Positions 48,485 to 57,931 of a DNA stretch of 64,000 nt are shown here, one piece after another; the first letter of the stretch is position 1; each line of letters opens with the position of its first letter. The translations under genes were made by a program, and so were the position numbers. Origin of the DNA: Devosia algicola (lineage in GTDB: Bacteria > Pseudomonadota > Alphaproteobacteria > Rhizobiales > Devosiaceae); assembly GCF_028816455.1 (NCBI RefSeq), contig NZ_CP118246.1, forward strand, positions 2,804,501 through 2,868,500. The letters are read 5' to 3'. Under the pieces are notes generated by a model. It made no database searches. It was not told where the DNA came from and worked only from the letters and a program-made list of their open reading frames with translations.

Positions 48485-49153
48485 ATGGCCGACGAGACGA
48501 GCCAGCGCCACAGCAAGGCACTTGAAGCCGAGTTGATTACAGATCCTTTGGCGAAAGCCGAAGCGGAAGCGCTCAATGGCTTGCGGCAATATGATTTTGG
48601 TATCGACGCCGTCAAAACCGCAATTGAGCGCCAAGCCTTCAAGTTGCGGGTATCGCTCGTACTGGCTCTACAGCGCGAAGCCCTACATGGTATCAGCGCA
48701 TACGCGGGTAATTTTAGACCAGCGGGCGTCACGATCGAAGGCAGCAAACACGAGCCCGCAGGCGCCCACCTCGTTCCTGAATTGGTCGAGGAAATGTGCG
48801 ACTATGTAAATGAGCATTGGAACACGGCATCGCCGATCCATCTAGCCGCGTACGTCATGTGGCGCTTAAATTGGATACATCCGTTCTCAGACGGCAATGG
48901 GCGCACATCCAGAATGCTTTCCTATGTCGTGATGTGCAGTCGACTGCAGGCCGTGTTGCCGGGACATCCCACGATACCCGAACAGATCGTAAGCAATAGA
49001 AATCCCTACTTTGACGCCTTGGACGCCGCCGATGCGGCATACAAAGTCGGAAATTTGGATTTGTCGGCCATGGAAGATCTCCTCAGCGGCATGTTGGCCG
49101 TGCAGTTGAAAGGGGTCCATGACGCCGCCTCTGGCGCGCAGGACGCCGAATAG
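48485..49153 (+). CDS. Fic domain protein (AMPylase-type)
   Basis: 222 aa. Canonical FIC motif HPFSDGNGRTSR at residues 132-143, preceded by the family helices and flap FRPAGVTIEGSKHEPAGAHL. All catalytic residues are present (His132, Asp, Asn, Arg140). No DNA-binding or second domain. No (S/T)xxxEG inhibitory segment is evident inside it, which fits regulation by a separate antitoxin. Confidence 0.85.
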   Translation: MADETSQRHSKALEAELITDPLAKAEAEALNGLRQYDFGIDAVKTAIERQAFKLRVSLVLALQREALHGISAYAGNFRPAGVTIEGSKHEPAGAHLVPELVEEMCDYVNEHWNTASPIHLAAYVMWRLNWIHPFSDGNGRTSRMLSYVVMCSRLQAVLPGHPTIPEQIVSNRNPYFDALDAADAAYKVGNLDLSAMEDLLSGMLAVQLKGVHDAASGAQDAE

Positions 49154-49350
49154 CACCTTTCCCAACGCCGCCCGTTCTGACCTCAACGTCACCCCACACT
49201 ACCGCACGTCACCCCGGCCTTGACCCGAGGCCCATCGTGACGTGCCGCCACAAGCATCCCACGTGGATGGGAACGTAATCCCCCCAATCCCCGCACTCAC
49301 CACCGCGCTTTACTCTCTCCTGACACAAACCTTGCTGCAGGAGAAACCCC
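49154..49350. other. Intergenic region with repeat-like text
   Basis: Holds GTCACCCCGGCCTTGACCC then GAGGCCCATCGTGACG, which resembles a dispersed GC-rich repeat of related alphaproteobacteria. The arms GTCAC/GTGAC could pair. No coding signal seen. Confidence 0.3.
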
Positions 49351-49869
49351 ATGCCCGACAAAATGACCAAAATCACGCGCCCCACCGCCCAGCGCCATGA
49401 GGCGATCTTTTTGCGGCTGACCAGCCTGACCAAACAGGCCGAAGCGGCGGCGGCGCGTCGGCCCGGTGGCGAAGTGCCAGACGGGGTGCGCATGGTTGCC
49501 GAGGGCCTGTTGTTTGATTGCCGACCGTTTCTGGTGCGCTCTCCTGGGCGCGCGCTGCCGGTGGCCGCGCCTGTCTATGGCGCGCTGGCGGCCCAGTTGG
49601 GGCAGGCGCTGGCGGGGCTGGTGGCTTTTGAGGCGCGCTGCACCAGCTATGATGGTCAGCATAATTGCTACGTCTGGCACCTGGGCGACAATGGATTTTT
49701 GCCGGTGCAGCGCCTCAGGCCGCAACTGCCGCCACCACCACCCGCGTCGGCAAAGGATAATACCGCCCGCATTCGCGCCAAGCTGGCCCGGCGCATTGAA
49801 AAGATTTTGGCGGGCCGCACGCCAACCCTTATGGCCAAAACTTATCCCCCTAGCCAAAACCCGCTGTAA
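49351..49869 (+). CDS. Hypothetical protein
   Basis: 172 aa. AGGAG lies 7 nt upstream of the ATG at 49351. Contains LFDCRPFLVRSPGRALPVAA, then TSYDGQHNCYVWHLGDNGFL and a Pro-rich PQLPPPPPAS linker with a basic C-terminus. No family recognised. No signal peptide. Confidence 0.5.
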   Translation: MPDKMTKITRPTAQRHEAIFLRLTSLTKQAEAAAARRPGGEVPDGVRMVAEGLLFDCRPFLVRSPGRALPVAAPVYGALAAQLGQALAGLVAFEARCTSYDGQHNCYVWHLGDNGFLPVQRLRPQLPPPPPASAKDNTARIRAKLARRIEKILAGRTPTLMAKTYPPSQNPL

Positions 49870-49879
49870 ACTCAAAACC

Positions 49880-50120
49880 ATCCTGCGGGCCCGGACGGAG
49901 TTGCAACGACCAACCGCGCGCAGGACAGCCGGGAGGGCGGAAGTCGTTTTCCGCCTGGGTCCGCGTGACGGATGTCGGCCTGCCAGCCAGGCCCATGCAG
50001 CGCTCCGTAGTCCAGAAAGCCCGGCGCCCCGAGGCGACTTGTGCCTCACACTAACCTACCCACAGAGGCGCCCGCCGCCTCGGGGGCCGTCTGCTTGTTC
50101 CCCGATGGCTTTTTGGTCAG
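49880..50120 (+). ncRNA. Candidate structured RNA (strand not certain)
   Basis: The 423-bp gap 49870-50292 is not convincingly coding. GGACGGAG (about 49892-49899) can pair with CTCCGTAGTCC (about 50002-50012), enclosing two stems: CGCAGGAC...GTCCGCG with inner GGCGGAA/TTCCGCC, and GGCCTG-CCAGC-CAGGCC. Two more hairpins follow, GAGGC-GACTTGT-GCCTC and GAGGCG-CCCGC-CGCCTC. I do not recognise a known family; 6S RNA or a long leader for the next gene are possibilities. Confidence 0.3.
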
Positions 50121-50292
50121 TCGGGCAATTGGCGTGGCCAAATTATCACAGTTGGTTACAGCGCCACACTTCTCAGGAACCGGGCTCCACGCGCCTCGTT
50201 GATTGGCACGGGGTGGCAAGGCGTCCTGCTCATTCTGGGCGCTTCCGTAAAATCGAGTGGGAATTAATCACTCAAAACAAGGAACTAGAACC

Positions 50293-50913
50293 ATGAAGAA
50301 CATTCTTTTGGCGACTGTCGCCGTCCTTTCACTTGGTGCCATGACACCAGCTTTTGCCCAAACCACGACCGATGCCAACGCCACAGTCGGCGCCGCCGCT
50401 GGCGGTTCGGGTGGCGCGGCTCTGGGCTTCGTGCTCGGCGGTCCGATCGGTGCCGTTGTCGGCGGTTTTGCTGGCGCTACACTTGGTGCTGAAGCCGGTG
50501 TTGCCGCAACCACGGTCGAATATGCCGGCAGTCACCCGGTCGATCCCATCTATATTGATGGCGGCGTCGATGTTGGCGCGACCCTGCCCGCAGACGTCAA
50601 CATCTATCCGGTCGAAGGCGATGACAAATATGGCTATGTCTATGCCAATGATCGTGTCTGGATCGTCGACCTGCAAAGCCGCGCGTTGGTTCAGTCGCCC
50701 GGCTATCTGGTCGCGCAGTCGACCGCCGATTTCGTCGTCAACAATCCTGTTGGCTCGGTCAATGTCGATGGTGACATTGTCGTCGGCTATCAGGTGCCCG
50801 CCGACGTGCAACTGACCGCGGTGCCCGACGATCGCACCTATAGCTACGCCTATATCAATGACCGACCGGTCCTGGTTGAAAATTCCAGCCGCACCGTCAT
50901 CTGGATTAAATAA
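50293..50913 (+). CDS. DUF1236 exported protein
   Basis: 206 aa. Signal peptide (ILLATVAVLSLGAMTPAFA), Gly/Ala-rich segment GGSGGAALGFVLGGPIGAVV, then two repeats ending KYGYVYANDRVWIVD and TYSYAYINDRPVLVE. The repeat with Y-x-Y-x-x-x-N-D-R is the DUF1236 signature. GGAACTAGAACC precedes the ATG. Followed by a terminator. Role unknown; often in stress-induced envelope proteins. Confidence 0.82.
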   Translation: MKNILLATVAVLSLGAMTPAFAQTTTDANATVGAAAGGSGGAALGFVLGGPIGAVVGGFAGATLGAEAGVAATTVEYAGSHPVDPIYIDGGVDVGATLPADVNIYPVEGDDKYGYVYANDRVWIVDLQSRALVQSPGYLVAQSTADFVVNNPVGSVNVDGDIVVGYQVPADVQLTAVPDDRTYSYAYINDRPVLVENSSRTVIWIK

Positions 50914-50933
50914 TCACACTCCCTGTGATCGAG

Positions 50934-50964
50934 GCCGTCCGCTCCTGGCGGGCGGCTTTGCTTT
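50934..50964 (+). terminator. Terminator after the DUF1236 gene
   Basis: GCCGTCCGC / GCGGGCGGC stem (9 bp, one G-U) with TCCTG loop and TTTGCTTTG tail, 20 bp after the stop. Confidence 0.75.
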
Positions 50965-51013
50965 GACCCGCCGCCAATGCGCGATATAACAGCCCCATTC
51001 GCGGAGGGTGCCG

Positions 51014-51466
51014 ATGGCCGATATTCTTGATTATTGCAAGGATCTGGAGATTACCGATTTCAAGCCGGGGCAGATAATCCTGCCCGAGGGCGAACGGCTG
51101 GGGAGGCTCTATATCCTGATCGAGGGCCAGATCGAAATAATCCGGGAAAAAACCCAGGTGACCCATGTGGACGAACCGGGCTCGTTCTTTGGTGAAATGA
51201 GTGTTTTGCTCGACATGCCCCATTCGGCCACCGTCAAGGCACTCTCGGACGTGCGGGCGTACCAGATCCCCGACGCACTGACCTTTCTTGACCAGCGCCC
51301 CGAATTTGCCCTGCACATCGCCACCATGCTGGCGCGGCGGCTCTATTACACAACGTCCTATCTCGTCGATCTGCAACAACAGGCCGCCGGCAAGCGTCAG
51401 GACCTTGATCTCGTCGATCAAATCCTCGCCCGGCTCGTCGAACCCCAGTCCGATAACAACAAATGA
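51014..51466 (+). CDS. Cyclic nucleotide-binding domain protein
   Basis: 150 aa. Single cNMP-binding fold: GQIILPEGERLGRLYILIEG, then EPGSFFGEMSVLLDMPHSAT with the phosphate-binding cassette GEMSVL. There is no helix-turn-helix, so it is a sensor without DNA binding. The canonical Arg of the cassette is replaced by His-Ser, so cAMP binding is uncertain. Start at 51014. Confidence 0.8.
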   Translation: MADILDYCKDLEITDFKPGQIILPEGERLGRLYILIEGQIEIIREKTQVTHVDEPGSFFGEMSVLLDMPHSATVKALSDVRAYQIPDALTFLDQRPEFALHIATMLARRLYYTTSYLVDLQQQAAGKRQDLDLVDQILARLVEPQSDNNK

Positions 51467-51570
51467 TGCCCGTGCCTCAGCAAACGCTTCCAATTTTTGT
51501 GATCGTTGCTAGTCTTGGTGTCCCGCGACCCAAAGAATCGCCAACAATTACTTGAGGAGCACCCTGCGCC

Positions 51571-51940
51571 ATGGCCCATAAATTCAAGATTACCGCCGCC
51601 AAGAATGGCGAGTTTGTCGCCAAGTTCGTCTATAATGCCGAAACTCTCGTCTGGTCCGAAACCTACAAATCCAAGGCCAGCGCCAAGAACTGCATCGAAT
51701 CGATAAAGAAGAATGCCCCCGGCGCCGCTATTGTCGACCAGACCGCTGGCGAAGAAGGCAAGGGCTACCGCTTCGAAATCGCCGCGTCCAAGGACGGCCA
51801 GACGTTTGTGCGCTTCGTGGCGGCCAATGGCGAACCCTTGGTGCGTTCGGAAACCTACAAGTCCAAATCCAGGCTCAAAAAATTGTATCGCTTCGGTTCA
51901 GAAAAACGGACCTGCCGCCGACACCGTTGATGAATCCTGA
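51571..51940 (+). CDS. YegP family protein, two DUF1508 repeats (one frame break)
   Basis: 122 aa after correction. Two tandem units, FKITAAKNGEFVAKFVYNAE and FEIAASKDGQTFVRFVAANG, each followed by ETYKSKxSAKNCI-type text. Shortening AGGCTC at 51871-51876 to AGCTC restores the second unit as ETYKSKSSSKNCIASVQKNG and gives a stop at 51940. Small DNA-associated or stress protein of unknown role. Confidence 0.85.
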
Positions 51941-52069
51941 CCAGCGTCCGCTGATCAGAATATCTTGGACCTGCTCGAAAAGATTTGCCTATACTGGGCT
52001 CAAACAGGGGTCCGGTGATCGCCGCGATCCACTTTGTCCTCCGCCCCGCTGTCAGGAGAATGCCGCCTC

Positions 52070-52865
52070 ATGAAAATCCTGCTTTCCACTCTGGCCGTGC
52101 CCTTGCTGGCACTGGCATTGGCCATCCCGACCCAAGCCCAGGCCTTGCCCAATCTTGAGGGGCGAACCATCCACGCGGTCACCGAGAACGCCTATTACCC
52201 ACTCAACTTTGCCGACAAGACCGGTGCCGGTGTCGGGCTGGAATATGATGTGATCAATGAGGCGGCCAAGCGGCTAAATGCCAAGGTCGACTGGAGCCTT
52301 TCGGCTTGGGACGTCATGATCGAGGCGGTCAAGACCGGCCAGTTCGACATTGGCGCTGACGGCATTACCATAAATGCGGAACGGGCCGAGCAGGTCGACT
52401 TTACCCAACCTTTCATTACCGTCGACCAATCCTTCCTGGTGCGCGCCGATGAGGATCGGATCAGGGATGCGGCCAGCTTTGCCGAACATCCAGATTTGCT
52501 TTTCGGGGCCCAGTCGGGCACTTCGGCATTCTATACAGCCGTCTATGACGTGCTCGATGGCGACGAGGCCAATCCACGCATCAAGGCTCTTCGATACGTT
52601 TGGCGCTTCCGTTCAGGCCCTCAAAAGTGGCGACGTCGACGCGGTGATTGCCGATCAGGCGGCGGCGGCGGGCTATATCGGGGCCGATCCTGGCGCCTTC
52701 AAAATCGTTGGCGAACCGATCAAATCCGAACCGCTGGGTTTTATCCTGACACCAAAGTCGGATCTTGTTGATCCTTTCAATGACGCACTGTCCCAAATGA
52801 AGGGCGACGGCACGCTCGACAAGATGATCAACAAGTGGTTCTTCGAATACGGCGCTGAACAGTAA
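52070..52865 (+). CDS. Amino-acid ABC transporter substrate-binding protein (one frame break)
   Basis: About 264 aa. Signal peptide (LLSTLAVPLLALALAIPTQA), family-3 binding fold: AVTENAYYPLNFADKTGAGV, GLEYDVINEAAKRL, MIEAVKTGQFDIGADGITI and ERAEQVDFTQPF. Shortening AGGCTC at 52584-52589 gives PRIKLFDTFGASVQALKSGD and then AVIADQAAAAGYI. 41 bp before the permease gene. Confidence 0.87.
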
Positions 52866-52906
52866 AACAAGCATCGGCCGTGCATTAATGATGTACGGTC
52901 CCAGCA

Positions 52907-53720
52907 ATGTCCGAACCTAACCCGCAACCCAGATCGGTGCAGTTTCCGTGGTGGCTCGTGGCCATTGCACTTATTGGTCTGCTCATCTTGTGGGCCATCG
53001 TCGCCGATCAGGGCTACAACGAGATTTTCACCGTCCTGGTTCGGGGCGTGGTCACAACGCTCTGGGTGGCCATGGTGGCGTTTACGCTGGCCATGCTGCT
53101 TGGATTGCTCGTCGCATTGGCGCGCACCTCGCGGCACCAGCATCCTGGTGCAGCTGGCAACTTTTTATATCGAAATTGTCCGCGGCATTCCCATTCTGGT
53201 TGCTCTGTTCTACGTCGCCTTTGTCGGCGCCCCGGCGATGGTTGGGGCCGCAAACTGGTTGATCGCGCCGATGGTCAATATGGGCTTGTTCCCAGAATTG
53301 ACCATTCGCAGCTTTGATTTCACCTGGCGCGCAATTTTTGCACTGACGGTTGCTTATTCCGCCTTCATCGCCGAAATTTTTCGCGCCGGTATCGAGGCGG
53401 TCAATGAAGGGCAGACCGAGGCGGCGCGGGCGCTGGGCCTGTCGCCATGGCGCACCTTTCGCCATGTCGTCGCGCCACAGGCCCTGCGCACCATCCTGCC
53501 CCCGCTGGGCAATGATTTCGTCTCGATGATCAAGGATTCGGCGCTGGTTTCAGCGCTCGGCGTGCAGGATATCACCCAGCTGGGCAAGGTCTATTCGTCG
53601 AGCAATTTCAAGTTCTTCGAAACCTATAATGTGGTGGCATTTCTCTATCTGACCATGACCATTTCCCTATCACTATTGGTGCGCCTGCTCGAAAAACGTA
53701 TGGCCCGCAACAAGCGCTAG
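52907..53720 (+). CDS. Amino-acid ABC transporter permease, HisM/GltK type (one frame break)
   Basis: About 270 aa. Reads [20 protein letters not shown], then [20 protein letters not shown], and after the break [20 protein letters not shown] and the EAA loop [20 protein letters not shown]. The frame is lost at about 53129-53133 in a CG-rich run; one base too many fits. This break is not at AGCTC. No ATPase gene follows, so energy must come from a subunit encoded elsewhere. Confidence 0.85.
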
Positions 53721-53784
53721 CCTTGTGTCGCACCGGGGCACCTACCACATGGGACCCGACAACATCGTCAACCGGAGTTAAGGC

Positions 53785-54291
53785 ATGAAACCTGTTCCCG
53801 CCCTATTGGTTGGCCTCGTGCTCGCCGTCAGTCTTGGCGCCTGTTCAGACAAACGCGAGGTGGCCAGCGTTGGCGTCGACTGGACCGGCAACGATATTGC
53901 CATCGATGCGGTTGCCGATCCTGAAGTGTCGGGGGTCGTCTGCCACCTGGCCTATTTCAACCGCAGTTTCATTGACCGGCTGCAACAGGGAAACTGGTTT
54001 GAAGATCCCTCCTATTCGGCCCTTGATTGTTCGGCCATGGGCCCGATCACCGTCGGCGACATTGCCATGGGGTCGGGTGGCGAGGAGATATTTCGCGAGG
54101 GCCGGTCGTTGATCTGGAAATCGCTGCGCGTCTCGCGCATTTATGATGGGCAGAACAATGCGCTGATCTATCTGGCTCACGCGCGCGAATTGCAGCAGGG
54201 CTCGGGCAAGATGTCGCTATCGGTGGTGCCGCTGAATGGTGCAGACGTCACCTGGTCGAACGGGCCGCCAACACCCCCATCCGCAAAGTAG
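53785..54291 (+). CDS. creA: CreA family lipoprotein
   Basis: 168 aa. Lipobox LGAC at residues 18-21. CreA core: VGVDWTGNDIAIDAVADPEV, GVVCHLAYFNRSFIDRL and IYLAHARELQQGSGKMSLSV. Envelope protein of unknown function. The end is followed by CCGC-N-GCGG and T7, a possible weak terminator. Intact. Confidence 0.82.
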   Translation: MKPVPALLVGLVLAVSLGACSDKREVASVGVDWTGNDIAIDAVADPEVSGVVCHLAYFNRSFIDRLQQGNWFEDPSYSALDCSAMGPITVGDIAMGSGGEEIFREGRSLIWKSLRVSRIYDGQNNALIYLAHARELQQGSGKMSLSVVPLNGADVTWSNGPPTPPSAK

Positions 54292-54459
54292 CGAAAGCGG
54301 GTTTTTTTACCGCTGGCAGCGGCGTTGGAACAAGATGGTGCAGGTTGGCGCCATTGACCAAAAATTTTCTTCACAATACCGCTATATTCGACCGATAAGT
54401 CTACGATATCATTGGCGAAACCAGAGGGCTCCGCAAACGGGGCAGGCAAGGAGCAAGAA

Positions 54460-55096
54460 ATGGCTATTCTGATTGGCGACACGGCACCCGATTTTGAGGC
54501 AGAATCCTCCGAAGGACGTATTCATTTTTACGACTATATCGATGGCTCTTGGGCTGTGCTGTTTTCGCATCCCAAAAATTACACGCCTGTTTGCACCACC
54601 GAGACTCGGCTATACCGCAAAACTGAAGCCCGAATTTGACAAGCGCGGCGTCAAGGTTCTGGGCCTGTCGGTCGACAAGCTTGAAGATCACGCCGGTTGG
54701 GCCAGGGACATTGAAGAAACCCAGGGCACCGCCCTGAACTTTCCACTGCTGGCTGACACCGATGGTGCGGTTGCGCGCAAATATGACATGATCCATCCCA
54801 ATGCCGACAATTCCCTCACTGTGCGCTCGGTATTTGTCATTGGGCCGGACAAGAAGGTCAAACTCAAGATTGAATACCCCGCCTCCACCGGGCGCAACTT
54901 TGATGAAGTTCTTCGCGTCATCGACAGTTTGCAACTGACTGCCAACCATGCCGTGGCAACGCCGGTCAACTGGAAGAACGGCGAGGATGTAATCATTGCC
55001 GGCACCGTCGACAATGAGGCGGCCAAGGCCAAATACCCCAATGGCTGGAAGGAACCAAAACCCTATTTGCGCATTGTGCCACAGCCGCGCGCCTGA
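54460..55096 (+). CDS. 1-Cys peroxiredoxin, Prx6 type (one frame break)
   Basis: About 211 aa. Peroxidatic Cys in FSHPKNYTPVCTTE (about residue 46). Then LGYTAKLKPEFDKRGVKVLG and the long Prx6-type C-terminus (VIIAGTVDNEAAKAKYPNGW). No resolving Cys. The break is at GAGACTC 54601-54607 where GAGCTC is expected; an inserted A at the same position as the G insertions elsewhere. Reduces hydroperoxides in the cytosol. Confidence 0.88.
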
Positions 55097-55124
55097 CATA
55101 GGTGCCCGCTACTTCCCGAACGAC

Positions 55125-55157
55125 CGGACGGCAGGCGCCCCACCTGCCGTCCGTTTT
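55125..55157 (+). terminator. Terminator after the peroxiredoxin gene
   Basis: Perfect 11-bp stem CGGACGGCAGG / CCTGCCGTCCG with a 7-nt loop and TTTT tail, 28 bp after the stop. Confidence 0.85.
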
Positions 55158-55272
55158 CTGTCTGCCGCCTGGCTGGCAGGATCGGGAGATTGCCTTTTAA
55201 CTGATCTTAAGGACAAGGCGCTAGCAATTGTCCGATGCCGTTCCAGTATCGGCGAGTTTGGGTTGCGGGCAA

Positions 55273-57060
55273 ATGATCGACAAAACGAGTGCACCGGGGC
55301 GGATCAATCCGGTGTTGGTGCTGGCCGTCTTCGGCATCGCCGTTGTCACGCTCGTCGTTCGCGCTGTTGTCGGCGCCGCCCACACCCCTCTGCTGGCCGA
55401 TACCGACGATGCCATGCGCATGGTTGTGGTCCGCGATCTTATCAACGGTCAGAACTGGTTTGATATCGTCCAGCATCGGCTCAACGCACCCTTTGGCGCG
55501 GAGGTACACTGGTCGCGACTGGTCGATCTGCCCATTGCCACCATTATCACTCTGGCGCGACCTTTTTCCTTTGGGCATGCCGAACAGGTTGCTGCTTATG
55601 TCTGGCCATTGCTCTTGCTCCTGGTGCTGCTGTGGCTGAGCGCTCGACTGTCCTTGCGACTGGTCGGCCAGCAGGGCGTGCTGCCGGCGCTGATATTGCC
55701 TGTTCTCAGCCCCGCCGTGACCGCAGAATTCACCCCCGGCCGGATTGATCATCATAGCGTGCAGATCATCCTGACGCTGGCAATCGCCTGGGCCTGCGTC
55801 GAAGCCGTCAAACGCGACCACTTTGCGGTACTCGCCGGTGTGTTGTGTGCAACCGCACTCGCCATCGGCACCGAATCCGTGCCCGCTGTCATCACCGCCA
55901 TTGCCGCAATGGCTCTGCTTTGGGCCATCCGGGCCGACCAGGGCAAAAATCTGCGTGGCTTTGGCATCAGCTTTGCGCTTGCCGGCCTGGTTAATCTAGC
56001 CATTGCGGTGCCGCCCTGGCGCTGGTTCGTGCCCGCCTGCGATGCCATCTCTATTTTTTATGTCGGTGGCGCGGTGCTGGTTGGGGTGCTGTTTACGGCG
56101 CTCAGTTTCATGCCGAATGCCAAAACCGCGCACGGCCGAAAATTTCTCGGGCTGGCCGTCGCGGGTATTGTCGGCGTCGCCTTGACCCTGATGATCGATC
56201 CGCAATGTATAAGCGGGCCCTATGCTGCCGTTGATCCATGGCTGGTCAGCCATTGGCTCGACGCCATCTCCGAGGCCAAACCCTGGTGGGACAGCATCTG
56301 GGAACTGCCCGCCTATACAATCGCGGTGAGCGTGCCAGGATTTGCCGGGCTCATCATTATCGCCGTGCGCGCCATCCGCAGTCGGCATGATCGCGCCGAA
56401 TGGCTGGTGTTGCTGGGATTTCTGGCCATGGCAACGCTGGTCATGGCGCTTCAGGTGCGCGGCGCGCGACTGGTCACCATGCCCGCCATTCCGGCGGCCG
56501 CATGGCTCATCGTGACCCTGCGCAAACGCTACCTCAATAGCGCACAACTTGCCGATGCCGCTTTGCTGGTTGGCGGTTGGCTGACATTTTCCGGCATTAT
56601 CATGGTAGTGTTGGTTACCTTGATAACCGGTGGACAGATCACCCCGTCCAATGCCAGTCAGACCAACCAGCCTGACCGCTCCGCCTGCCTGCTGCCCGAC
56701 GCCTTCGACGCGTTGAAAAAACTGCCGGCCCAACCGCTCATGAACCCGATCGATCTCGGTTCCCATATTTTGCTGAACACCGCCCATTCGGTCGTCGCGG
56801 CGCCCTATCACCGCAACACCGAGGGTCTGCTCGATGCGTTCCATTTCTTCAATCAGCCCATTGGGAGTGTGCGCGACATTCTTGACAAGCGCGGCATTGG
56901 CTTGGTCGTGACCTGCCCGGCGCTGCCAGAAATGGCCGGCCTGCCGGACGCCGCGCCGGACTCTTTTGTCAAACTGGCACCCAAGGGCCAGTTGCCCGAT
57001 TGGCTAAAGCCGGTCAGCACCTCCGGACCGCTCAACATCTACGCGGTGGCACCGCGCTGA
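55273..57060 (+). CDS. Large polytopic membrane protein (oligosaccharyltransferase-like)
   Basis: 595 aa with about 12 hydrophobic segments. N-terminal loop reads DTDDAMRMVVVRDLINGQNW and then HRLNAPFGAEVHWSRLVDLP, with an acidic D-x-D region after the first helix as in GT-C enzymes (STT3/AglB-like). A second loop has EFTPGRIDHHSVQIIL. The C-terminal 120 residues are soluble. Role in polysaccharide or lipid glycosylation is inferred. Start ATG 55273. Confidence 0.6.
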   Translation: MIDKTSAPGRINPVLVLAVFGIAVVTLVVRAVVGAAHTPLLADTDDAMRMVVVRDLINGQNWFDIVQHRLNAPFGAEVHWSRLVDLPIATIITLARPFSFGHAEQVAAYVWPLLLLLVLLWLSARLSLRLVGQQGVLPALILPVLSPAVTAEFTPGRIDHHSVQIILTLAIAWACVEAVKRDHFAVLAGVLCATALAIGTESVPAVITAIAAMALLWAIRADQGKNLRGFGISFALAGLVNLAIAVPPWRWFVPACDAISIFYVGGAVLVGVLFTALSFMPNAKTAHGRKFLGLAVAGIVGVALTLMIDPQCISGPYAAVDPWLVSHWLDAISEAKPWWDSIWELPAYTIAVSVPGFAGLIIIAVRAIRSRHDRAEWLVLLGFLAMATLVMALQVRGARLVTMPAIPAAAWLIVTLRKRYLNSAQLADAALLVGGWLTFSGIIMVVLVTLITGGQITPSNASQTNQPDRSACLLPDAFDALKKLPAQPLMNPIDLGSHILLNTAHSVVAAPYHRNTEGLLDAFHFFNQPIGSVRDILDKRGIGLVVTCPALPEMAGLPDAAPDSFVKLAPKGQLPDWLKPVSTSGPLNIYAVAPR

Positions 57061-57104
57061 CACTTGGTGTCGTGCTCCCCGGATCATAGGCTATCAACGG
57101 CGAC

Positions 57105-57159
57105 TTGACATTAGATAACCCACTGGTTATTGATCAAACCCATAACCAAAGAGTTATGG
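57105..57159 (+). promoter_or_regulatory. Promoter and twin operators of the arsR-like operon
   Basis: TTGACA at 57105-57110, 17 bp, TATTGA at 57128-57133. ATAACC-CACT-GGTTAT (57115-57130) overlaps the spacer and -10. CCATAAC-N6-GTTATGG (57140-57159) lies just downstream. The shared TAAC/GTTA half-sites suggest two sites for the ArsR dimer encoded immediately after. Confidence 0.65.
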
Positions 57160-57165
57160 AAAATC

Positions 57166-57485
57166 ATGCCCCAATCCCACGATATTTTGTTCAAGACGCT
57201 CGCCGATCCGACGCGCCGGGCCATTTTCGAGCGCCTGTGTCGCGATGGCGACCAGACAGTGGGGGGCTGACACTCCATGCCGGTGTCTCCCAGCCGGCCG
57301 TCTCCAAACATCTCGGCGTACTCAAGCGCGCCGGGCTGGTGCACTTCCGGCAGCAGGGTCGCCAGACGCATTATAGCGCCCAGATTGACAGGCTCGCCCC
57401 GCTGAATGACTGGACACGAGAAATGACCGGCTTCTGGGAAAATCGGATCGACCAACTCGAAGATCTGCTTCAAAGGATGGACTAA
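57166..57485 (+). CDS. ArsR family regulator (one frame break)
   Basis: About 106 aa corrected. Start reads MPQSHDILFKTLADPTRRAI and then FERLCRDGDQTVG. After a break in the G6 run 57261-57266 it continues LTLHAGVSQPAVSKHLGVLK and RAGLVHFRQQGRQTHYSA, the winged helix. No metal-binding Cys set, so it belongs to the SRPBCC-linked ArsR group. The stop overlaps the next start (TAATG). Confidence 0.85.
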
Positions 57486-57896
57486 TGACCGACCAATCGA
57501 CCAAAACACGCTCTGTTGTCATCGAGCGCCAGATCGCTTGTCCGCCAGAAAAGGCTCTGGCGTGCACTTACCCAACCGCACCTGATTTCAGAATGGCTCA
57601 TGAGCAATGATTTTCAGCCCGATGTGGGACATCGGTTCAGATTCTCGGCAGATTGGGGATCTGTTGAGTGTGCCGTAACCGAAGTCGAACCGCAGAAAAC
57701 GCTGGCGTACACCTGGGACGCGATGGGGCTTGAAAGCACCGTTACCTGGACGCTGACCGCCACTGGTGCGGGCACGCATTTGCGCATGGAACAGGCGGGA
57801 TTCAGGGCCGATCAGAACCAAGCATACAATGGCGCCAAACTCGGGTGGCAGCAATTCCTCGGAAAACTGGAGGATGTGGTCGCAAAGATCGGCTGA
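57485..57896 (+). CDS. SRPBCC/AHSA1 domain protein (one frame break)
   Basis: 136 aa corrected. Begins TDQSTKTRSVVIERQIACPP. AGGCTC at 57552-57557 shortened gives EKLWRALTQPHLISEWLMSN, then FSADWGSVECAVTEVEP and GWQQFLGKLEDVVAKIG. START-like hydrophobic-ligand fold. The ArsR-AHSA1 pair is common in Hyphomicrobiales. Confidence 0.85.
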
Positions 57897-57931
57897 ACGC
57901 CCGGTTTGACACTGGACAACAGGAGTAGCAA

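Noticed and set aside
49466..50296. Long plus-strand ORF through the 49.9-50.3 kb gap
   Set aside because: It is an alternative frame of the 49351 gene that stays open because of high GC. Its composition is arginine- and proline-rich with no family signal.
57261..57266. The ArsR break counted among the AGCTC events
   Set aside because: Both a missing G in a G7 run and a lost A in GGAGCTG fit the data, so it was left out of the count.
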